From contig CAUYUJ010017840.1 in the NCBI GenBank assembly GCA_963575745.1, positions 15,001-77,844 on the forward strand: a stretch of 62,844 bases of DNA. Direction: 5' to 3'. Shown piece after piece: positions 22,471 through 32,300 of the stretch. The notes under the pieces are model-generated. The model was given only the letters and a program-made list of their open reading frames with translations. It was not told the DNA's origin and ran no database searches. The stretch comes from Prorocentrum cordatum. Lineage: Eukaryota; Sar; Dinophyceae; Prorocentrales; Prorocentraceae. Made by a program: the position numbers and the translations under genes. Each line of letters opens with the position of its first letter. The first letter of the stretch is position 1.

Positions 22471-25400
22471 CTGTCTGCGTCTCTGTCTGCGTCTCTGTCT
22501 GCGTCTCTGTCTGCGTCTCTGTCTCTGTCTCTGTCTCTGTCTCTGTCTGTGTCTGTGTCTGTGTCTGTGTCTGTGTGTCTGTCTCTGTCTGTGTGTCTGT
22601 GTGTCTGTGTGTCTGTATGTCTGTGTGTCTGTGTGTCTGTGTGTCTGTCTGTCTGTGTGTCTGTGTGTCTGTGTGTCTGTGTGTCTGTGTGTCTGTGTCT
22701 GTGTGTCTGTGTGTGTGTCTGTGTGTGTGTCTGTGTGTGTGTGTNNNNNNNNNNNNNNNNNNNNNNNNNNNNNNNNNNNNNNNNNNNNNNNNNNNNNNNN
22801 NNNNNNNNNNNNNNNNNNNNNNNNNNNNNNNNNNNNNNNNNNNNGTCTCTGTGTCTCTGTGTCTCTGTGTCTCTGTGTCTCTGTGTCTCTGTGTCTCTGT
22901 GTCTCTGTGTCTCTGTGTCTCTCTGTCTCTCTGTCTCGCTGTCTCGCTGACACTGTGTCACTGTGTCACTGAGTCACTGTGTCACTGTGTCACTGTGTCA
23001 CTGTGTCACTGTGTCACTGTGTCACTGTGTGAGTGTGAGTGTGAGTGTGAGTGTGTGTGTGTGTGTGTGTGAGTGTGTGTGTGATTGTGTGTGTGATTGT
23101 GTGTGTGTGAGTGTGAGTGTGATTGTGTGTGTGATTGTGTGTGATTATGTGTGTGATTGTGTGTGATTGTGTGTGATTGTGTGTGTGATTGTGTGTGTGA
23201 TTGTGTGTTGTGATTGTGAGTGTGAATTTGTGTGGTGTGTGATGTGGTGTATGATTGTGTGTGGATTGTGTGTGTGATTGTGTGTGCGATTGTGTGTGTG
23301 ATTGTGTGTGTGATTGTGTGGTGTGATTGTGTGTGTGGTGATTGAGTGTGTGTGATTGTGTGTCTGTGATTGTGTGTGTGTGATTGTTGTGTGTGATTGT
23401 GTGTTTGATTGTTGTGGATGTGGCGTGTGTGTGAAATTTGTTGTTGATACAAATACATACGTAATTGTGTGAGTGATTGTGTGTGTGGTGATTGTGTGGT
23501 GATTGTGTGTGTGTATTGGTGTGGTGATTGTGTGTATGATTTGTGTGTGTGATTGTGTGTGTGAATTGTGTGTGATTGTGTGTGATTGTGTGTGTGTGAT
23601 TGTGTGTGTGATTGTGCGCGTGTGTTTGTGTGTGATTGTGTGTGTGTGATTGTGTGTGTGATTGTGCGTGTGATTGTGTGTGTGATTGTGTGTGTGTGAT
23701 TGTGTGTGATTGTGTGTGATTGTGTGTGTGATTGTGTGTGATTGTGCGTGTGATTGTGTGTGTGATTGTGTGTGTGATTGTGTGTGTGATTGTGCGTGTG
23801 ATTGTGTGTGTGATTGTGTGTGTGATTGTGTGTGTGATTGTATGTGTGATTGTGTGTGTGATTGTGTGTGATTGTGTGTGATTGCGTGTGAGTGTGATTG
23901 TGTGTGATTGTGTGTGATTGTGTGTGATTGTGTGTGATTGTGTGTGCGTGTCCTGGGGCCCCTTCAACCGCGTGCCCGAGGAGGCGCTCGAGCGGCGCAC
24001 GTTCGGGCACCGTCGGCCCGCATAGGAAGGAGGGGCAACCTACTCCCAAGGGTACCCTTTGCATCCTTTGCCTCCTCGGTGCAGCCTTGGCCACTGTCGT
24101 TGGCCGCGCCCCGCTCGGAAGCTTCGAGATGGGCTTCCAAGGGCCTTGCATCCTTATCGCCCATCCTCACTATACGGGTTGACTGTATAGCCAGGACCCA
24201 AAGTAAGGGGACCCTGTTAGTAGTAGGGCCCCTCAGCCCTCAAGCTGGCCAGAATCACACTGAACCAGGTCCGCTGTAGCTGGTGTTTTTTTCGTGAGAC
24301 GGTAGTAGTGGAACGGGGAGCAGGGGGGGCCCCCCAGTTTGCAGCATTAAACCAGGCCCCACTAGACCCAGTTGTGCCAATGCCCGACACGTGTCTTTAA
24401 TTCGGGCATGCCCCTCTGCAGGAGAAGTATTCAAAACTGTTCTTTAAAAAATCAGTCTGGGGACGAATTCTTCTATTCTTCATCATTGTTGAATATGTTG
24501 GGTGTATGTCTTATCTGTCGTCCAACATCCGCCTGTAGGAGGACATGCCCGACCGAAGCGCATCTTCACCCCACGTCGACTGCCCCGGATCGCGAGGCCG
24601 ACTCGCGGGGCGGCCCCGCGGAGGACCAGACTGGACGACCCCCCCTCTTTGCCGCCCCGAGAGGGAGGAGGAGGAGGAGGAGGAGGAGGAGGAGGAGGAG
24701 GAGGAGGAGGTCCGTAGCCATTTTGGCTCAAGCCGTTTTGGCTCAAGATATCGCCGTTTGCGGACCAAGGAGGCGTCTGGACGCATTTCGGCATTGCAGG
24801 GTGGGGAGCCCTTCAACTCCCAAGCGAACGTTGGCCCCGTCCAACAACCCCAAGCGTACCCCGCAAGTTATGAGCCGTGCCAGCCATGCGACAGTCAAGT
24901 GCCTCCAATGCGGGAATGCTAAGAACCCGTTCTGGTATTCTTACTGATACCATTGCTCTGCAAGTCTATTACATGGGCCTGCTATTACACTGGAGATATC
25001 CCCAATGGGCAAATGGGCTTCCCGCTTCACCGACCTCTCGAGTGGGCCGAAAGGTACAAAGGGACCCAGGACCAAAGGCAATGGCAAAGGCAGTACCACA
25101 AAAGGCAAAGGCAAAGGCAAAGGCAAGTTCACCCACCCCTCCCAACCCTACGACCTGCATTGGGGAGGTGGTGGGGGCACGAAGGGAGTGTGGAAAGGCA
25201 AAGGAGGAGGAGGAGGAGGAGGAGGAGGAGGCACACCCCGCCCTAAGCTCAACGGGCCCACCCTTCTCAACCTCCTGGTCCAGCATGCCCACTCCAAGGA
25301 TTGTTCAGATATCCCTGAGCACCTCATCCCCCAGTTGGACTCCCTCATGCAGGATTATCGCAGCTCCAAGGAACAGGACCTCCCTAAGTCCAAGCGCCTG

Positions 25401-28400
25401 CTACGCGTGGACCGGCAGCTTGGTCAGCAGCAAGCAAAGCTGGCAGCATTGGAGAAGGAGCAGGAGGAGATTGAGTTGTTGGGGGCAGTGCAGAAGAGGA
25501 AGAAAGAGGTGCTTGAGGAGAAAGAACATGTGCAGAGTGAGATCGACCGATTGGAAATTGAGATTGTCACGTCAGCGCAGGAAGACTCACCAGAGGAAGG
25601 TGGATTTTGGCAGAAGTATCAGGAGAAGGACTTTGACGAAGATGAGGAAGAGTATGAGGACCCAGAGAAGGAGGAGCTCCAGTCCACAGTCGGGGCCCTC
25701 GCCAGTCGGCTGGGAATTTGGGGGCAAGTTATTCTCAATCATCCCGACCGTGACCAGCTCCTCCAGAAGTTTGACCAGGCAAATGTCCCAGAACCAACCC
25801 CGATGGAGGGCACAGGAGGAGTTAAACACAAGGCGTCGGACATGTTGGACCCAGGGGACAAGAATCTGGCCAATGCTCTCAATCTTTCCCCAGAACTCCT
25901 TGCAGGGGTCCAACGCGCTTGTCGAAGCTCTGGGAAAAAGCAAAATCCAACTGGGATTCCGCCCCCGCCCTCAGCCCCATGTGCCGCAACCATCGCAGAG
26001 GCAGCGGCATCAGCGTCAGCGGCAGCAGCAGCAGTGGCAGCCCCAAAGTGAGCAGATCAGCAGTTTCGAGATTCGTACGCTGAATGTATCGTCGCGGGGC
26101 ACAGCAGAAGACACATTGCCCCAGCTAGCAGATTCGACAGTCGACGCGCTTCTTATTCAGGAGCACAAGCTCTTACCTCACAGGTACTCGGTCGTCGTCT
26201 CCTCCCTCAGGCAGAAAGGGTGGAAAGTATTCGGAGCCCCAGCATTCACGTCGAAGAATGGAGGAGTGTCGTCAGGAGTGCTCATACTTGTGCGTGCTCA
26301 CTTGGATGCATGGATCCCCAATGAGTCCCAGCAGTTGCCAGTACCTGGCAGGCTATGCTAATGCTATCTCCGCCATCTGAAGTTGGGAGTCATAGGCCTG
26401 CACAGCATATACCTAAAGGACAGAGTAGGTTTTGACGACATCAACTTAAGCATCATCCGAAAGCTGGGGCAGGACATCCACTCCACGGGCCTGCCAGTCA
26501 TAGTCGGTGGGGATTCAATATCAGCGTAGTCGACATGATCGGGAATGCGGACCTAGATAAAATAGGCATGTCCATCAAGGCCCCACTGGAACCCACGTAT
26601 GTTAGCGGAGACATAGAATCCAGGATCGATTATTTCTGGAGCAGCAGCATCCTGACCCAGGCCCTCAAGTCAGCCTCGGTGGATTTGGACCCCCCCCCCC
26701 CCTCTCCTCATCGCCCAGTAAAGCTTGTACTCAGAACCGACATAGATGAGATCCTGGCAAAGATACCTGGCAAGCACCAGCGATACCCCACCGACCCAGC
26801 CATTGGACCAGCCCCTTGCCCTCCCTCGCATGCGCATCTGAAGGAAGCACTGGAAAGTTTCATCCAGGATCACACGAATGACAGGGGCGACATCGTCGGC
26901 GTGCCGAAACGGGAAGCTGACGAGCATGCAAGAGGCCAAGGAGTGTTGGGTCAGGTCTACGATCAGCGGTTGGAGCGTATCCGCTTAGAAATCCAGCAGC
27001 AGACCCAAACACCACCAGAAGGTAGATAGCCAGGAGCCCCGTTGGTGACACAGGAGATACCCCTCAGAAAGATGCCCCAAACCAAACACAAGAAGAAGCA
27101 GCAAAAAGAACGAGCCCTCCCCTGGACAGCAAATAGGCTAAAGGAAATAGCTAGAAGATACACTAAGCTCCAGGATCACCAGTTAATGGATGAATATCTC
27201 AACAAGCTCGTCTTCCAGCTTCACCCACCCCCCCCCCACCCCATTCAGGTGGCCCCTTTCAGGCAGTATTGGGACGCAGGAGTACATTACCATTTCATCC
27301 TCAAAGGTGTCGCCCCCAAGCTATGGGGCCCAACCTCGCAGCAAAAGAGAGACTTCATCACCACCGTTGCCAACGTCTTCGCTGAACATCACCAGGACAA
27401 CATAGGCCAGGACAAGTCAGTGCAGAGACAGCAGTGGGCAGAATGGTGTGACAGTGTAGCAGATGGGCTTATTTACAAATATGTCAAAGGAAAGGAGGAG
27501 AGGAGTGTCGAGCAGGTATTGTTAGAATCAGGCTGCACCTCGTCGCTACCAAACTTGCTGGACGCTCATTTGAAAAACTGGTCAGAGGAGTGGAAAGCCA
27601 AGCCTGAAGGAAAGGTGGGCCAAGGATCATCTCGAAGACCAGAATACAGCATGAATTGCCCAGCATATGTAGTGCCTCCTCCAACCCATCCAGCAGTCTT
27701 GGCAAAGATTTCGAGCAAGTTCAAGATGCGCACATGCATGCCAGACGGATTCCATCCCAGACATTTCAGGTTACGCAGTGGACAGGCATTTGAGATAATG
27801 GCCAGGTTGTTCACAGTCATGGACATGATAGGAGCAGCCCCGCCGCCCATCCAGCAGCTTCAGATCCTTCTCGCGCCGAAGCACAAAGGAGGAGGAAGGA
27901 GATGTCTGTTTTTTAAAATAAAAAAATCCTGGCTTCGAACGTATCCATGGGAAGCTCATGTCCAGGAAATGCAGATCATGGGAAGCGTCTTCAGGACTGG
28001 CTCCAGAGCTTCCGGCATCCCAGGCTAGGAGCCCAGAGGACACAGTTTGGAGGCAGTCAGCTCGCGCAGAACTTGCAGCATCAGGCAAAACGCACGACAA
28101 AGCATTACTATGGGATCTCAAGTCTTTATACGAGACCCTCGACCATGCCATCATCCATGATCATGCTCATCAGGCTAACTACCCCATAGATGTAGTGGTA
28201 GATTCATTACATACATATGAATGGCCAAGACGCCTGATGCTAGAAGGATCGATTTCAGACCAGGTATACCCCACGCAAGGTAGCGCGGCAGAAGCCTCTC
28301 CAGCCACGTACGAGGCCAAGCTCTACATGCACCCGCTGATCACCTCAACCCTCTCGCCCAATGCAGCTAGCAGTATACACATCGACGATATTCCTCTCTC

Positions 28401-29307
28401 TGCTTGGGCGGATTCCATGGTGCATTGTCTGGAGTCATTCCTAACGTTCGTGCTCCAGATCAAGGAAGGAATCGAAAAGCTGGCCCGTGTGTGCGTGTGT
28501 GCGTGTGTGCGTGTGTGCGTGTGTGCGTGTGTGCGTGCGTGCGTGCGTGCGTGCGTGCGCGCGTGCGCGCGTGCGTGCGTGCGTGCGCGCGTGCGGGGGC
28601 GGGCGGGCAGGCGGGCGGGCGGGGGGCGGGCGGCGGCGGCGCCTGGGCGGGGCTGGCGGCGGGCGGGCGGGCGGGCGGCGGGCGGCGGGCGGCGGGGGGC
28701 GGGGCGGGCCGTGGCGCGTGTGCGCGTGTTGGGCGCGTGTGGGCGCGTTTGGGTTGCGTGTGCGTGCGTGTGCGTTTGAGTGGGCGTGTGTGGGCGTGTG
28801 TGTGTGTGCGTGTGCGTGTGTGCGTGTGTGTGTGTGTGTGTGCGTGTGTGTGCGCGTGTGTGCGTGTGGGTGCGTGTGGGTGTGTGCGTGTGGGTGCGTG
28901 TGCGTGTGTGTGCGTGTGTGCGCGTGTGCGTGCGGGTGCGTGCGGGTGCGTGCGGGTGCGTGCGGGTGCGTGCGGGTGCGTGCGGGTGCGTGCGGGTGCG
29001 TGCGGGTGCGTGCGTGTGCGTGCGTGTGCGTGCGTGTGCGTGCGTGTGCGTGCGTGTGCGTGCGTGTGCGTGCGTGTGCGTGCGTGTGCGTGGGTGTGCG
29101 TGCGTGTGCGTGCGTGTGCTTGCGTGTGCGTGCGTGTGCGTGCGTGTGCGTGCGTGTGCGTGCGTGTGCGTGCGCGTGCGTGTGTGTGCGTGCGTGTGCG
29201 TGCGTGTGCGTGCGTGTGCGTGGTCGTGCGTGCGTGTGCGTGCGTGTGCGTGCGTGTGCGTGCGTGTGCGTCGTGCGTGTGCGTGCGTGCGTGCGTGTGC
29301 GTGCGTG

Positions 29308-29351
<44 letters not shown>

Positions 29352-32300
29352 TGTGTGCGTGCGTGCGTGTGTGCGTGTGTGCGTGTGTGCGTGTGTGCGT
29401 GTGTGCGTGTGTGCGTGTGTGCGTGTGTGCGTGTGTGCGTGTGTGCGTGTGTGTGTGTGTGTGCGTGTGTGTGTGTGCGTGTTGTCGGAGTGGGGCACGA
29501 CTCGCACCCGCACCCATCACGCATTCGCGCCGCCGTTCCCCACTGCCTCCTCCGTGCAGCTTTGCTGCGCGCGTGCTGCTGCTCCGTCCGCGGGGGCCGT
29601 GCGCCCATGCGCCCGCTCTCCCCCTCTCTTAGGAGCACCGCCCCCGCGGGGCGGTGGCCGCGGGCCGCACTCCGCACCCGCGCCGCGCCGCAGGTCCGGC
29701 TTCGAGGAGGAGTACCGCCGGCACTTCTCGCGCGCCGTGCCCGGCGCGGGGGTGGAGGTCCGCGCCTGGGCCCTGGAGCTCGTCGCCGACTCGGACCCGC
29801 TGAGCTGGCCGCGGGAGCGGCTCCGCGCGGCGCGGCGGGCCAGGCGGGGCTCGGAGGGTCGATGCGATCCGCTCGACTCGATGTGGATGTTCTGGCCGGC
29901 CGAGGCCGAGTGGGCTGCGGTGTGCTTCGGCGATGCGATGCGGCCCGACGCTGGGCACGGCGCGCCGTCGTGCATCCCGGCGCGGCCGACCCGATGCGAC
30001 GTGGGCTCGGTGAAGATGCGCAGATCTGCCCACTCGATGCCGGCGGACCCCGGCCAGGGCCGACAACGCGGAGGCGCCGCCCGCCAAGCGCCCGAGGCCG
30101 GCTGGCAGCAGGCTCGGGCGCCTCCAAGAGGGGAGCGAGGACGCTTCTGCCGCCTTTTCGCTTTCTGCAGCGAATCACGGCAGGAACCACGAGTGTCCCT
30201 GCCAGCCCACGCGTTCTTCAGGATGCATGGCCTTCTTGTTTGCTTGCTTGCTTGCCTGCTTGCCTGCTTGCTTGCTTGCTGGCTGGCTTGCTTGCTTGCT
30301 GGCTTGCTGGCTTGCTGGCTTGCTTGCTTCGCTGACTTGCTTGCTTGCTTGCTGGCTGGCTGGCTTGCTTGCTTGCTTCGCTGGCTCTTTGGCCCCGAGC
30401 TGCTCTCCGGCAGCCGCGCCTCGGCGAGAGCGCTCCTTCCCTCCGGGGGCGCACGGACCGTCCCGGGACGGCCGCCCGGAGGGCCCGAGCTGTGGCCCTG
30501 AAGGCCGCCGGCGTCGAAGAGGGGGGGGTTCGGCGGCGAGCGAAGAGGGGGGCCGCCAAATCCAGAAGAGGGGCCTGGCCATGACATCAGCACGCCCCTG
30601 GCCCCCTCTCCTCTGGAGCTTCCGAAGATCGCAACTCCTGAGGACCCACTAGTAGCGCCTCCAGCAAAAACTCGGCGGCGAGCGAGGGGAGGAAGTGAGA
30701 AGGAGAAGGCCTTCTCAGAAGGCGGCGGGGCTTCTCAGAAGCCCTCGCGCCTTCTGAGCAGTTGTTTCTGTCTTCGGGGAAGGCTTAGGAAACTTGTCAG
30801 GAGTCCGGGGGACTTCCGAGCCTTCTGAGAAGGCACGCCTCTTCTCATTTCCCCCCCTGGCTCGCCGCCTAGGGGTGAGGGCACGAGGCGCGTGGACATC
30901 ATGGCTAGGGCTAGTTGTAAGCTCTCTCAGATTTCAGTGCCCTTTCGATGCGCTCCTTGGCGCCCCTCGCGCACCCGCACGTGCCTCGGGCCATGCTGCG
31001 TCAGTCAGGAGGGAACAAATACACACAGACACAATTAATCGTCGACTCCCCAGAAAATGTGGGAAAATATGAGAAGTGGGGGGAAAGACAGAAACCCAGA
31101 AAATATGGGAAGATATGGGGAATCCTTTTATTTGTGTGTATTTATTCGTGTGTCCTACGGCCCCTTCAGTCAGCCCCCCATCTCCGGCACACCCGACAGG
31201 CGCTTGTTGGACCCCGCCACTTGCCGGCTCGAGGCGGCGCCCGTGTACCTCTCGGGCCGGGCGAAAGGGGGGGATTGGGAAAGGGGGGGTTATGAAATCT
31301 GCTACATGCAGCTGGTTTCGGCCTCACCGAGGGGCCAATTCCTCGATACATGGGCGCCTCCCGGCGCCGGGAGGCGCCGGGAAAATCAGCTACGTGAGCT
31401 GATTCTCAAACCCCCCCTTTGCTATCCCCCCCTTTCGCCCGACCCGAACCTCCGCTCGGAGCTGCAGCCGGGAGGCCGCCTCCCCGGGCCCGCGGTGGTC
31501 GCGGAGAGGTACACGTCTACGGTCGTGCCGGCCGGCTTCGAGTGCACCCTGCTGGACCCGAGAGAAATCTGGACGCCCGAAATGGGTACTGAAAGAATGG
31601 GTACGATGCCCAACAGCAGTTCCTGTTCATTCTGAACAGGATTCGCTGTCCACGCGGCCGCGGCCTGTGTCCATTCGAGACTGGAGGCCGCCTGCCCAAC
31701 AGCGGCCGCTGTTGGTTTGGGACAACATTTCTTGTTGGGCATCGTACCCATTTTTTCGGTACCCATGTCGGGCGTCCAAATTTTTGGAGGCTCGCGCGGG
31801 GATTCTCGGATTGGCCCTGGGCCCCCTGTAGGCGGCGCCTCCGGCGCCGCTCCTGGCGCGCTCCGCACGCCAAGGAGGGGGAGGGGCAGCGTCCAGATCC
31901 GATCCGGGAAGTCCGCGCGGGCGTCCGGAAGTGTTTCTGTTTGTGCGGGTGTCCTTCCCTTGTGGGCAGTGTAAGGAAGCCCAGGGGTCGAGAGGGATTT
32001 GTTAATCCTTCCTCCCCAAATGGCCAAAACCGTGTTGAAGCCCTCCCAGAACTCTGCGGGCAGGACCTTCGAAGGGTTTCGGACAGGTTTCTGCCGCTTT
32101 CGCGGGGGACCCAGCCCCCGGACCCTGGACTTTCCAAGGACAGTGGGTTCCTGCAGCTGGAGGCCTCGGAGCCCGCGGACGGGGGCGCTCGGGCGCTGCC
32201 GCGCGCGCCGCTGGCCGGCGGAGCCTGCGTGGTCGGGCTGCAGCTCCTTTGGGCGCGGCTTCTCTCCGGTGCCGAGGATCGGTCGACGCGACCTGCACCC

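Larger units (their letters stand above)
24711..28487 (+). mobile_element. LINE copy 2, spliced-leader-tagged, 3' truncated
   Basis: Order on the plus strand: relict leader, about 120 bases of leader region, ORF1 with a zinc-finger start and coiled coil, APE endonuclease, reverse transcriptase to motif C. It stops where a TGCG satellite begins at 28,488, so the RT thumb and anything after are gone. Sequence style differs from LINE copy 1 (motif A is [11 protein letters not shown], not DVFTAFDGV), so it is another family. Internal stops and shifts show it is inactive. It lies in the large HyuA intron, in the same orientation as the gene. Confidence 0.88.
21473..29693 (+). other. 8.2 kb intron of the HyuA-HyuB gene
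   Basis: From AG|GTCGCC to CCGCAG|GTCCGG; joining gives [14 protein letters not shown] in frame. It contains family A copies 4 and 5, TG-rich satellites, the assembly gap, LINE copy 2 and a TGCG satellite. The sequence before the acceptor is C-rich. The gap means the true length is unknown. Confidence 0.75.
31563..32143 (+). other. 581 bp intervening segment made of tandem TIR units E, B and F
   Basis: Flanks are GACCCGAG|AGAAAT on the left and AAGGACAG|TGGGTT on the right; removal keeps frame. The acceptor is AG but the donor is AG as well, not GT/GC/GA. Three elements lie end to end, without exon sequence between them. Confidence 0.75.

Noticed and set aside
22218-24151. Cys/Val/Ser and His/Thr frames up to 381 codons
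   Set aside because: Translations of TG-rich satellite, running even through the N gap.
28323-30501. Frames up to 643 codons with Cys-Val or His-Thr-Arg repeats
   Set aside because: Translations of the TGCG satellite. The true content is HyuA exon 6 at 29,694-29,843.
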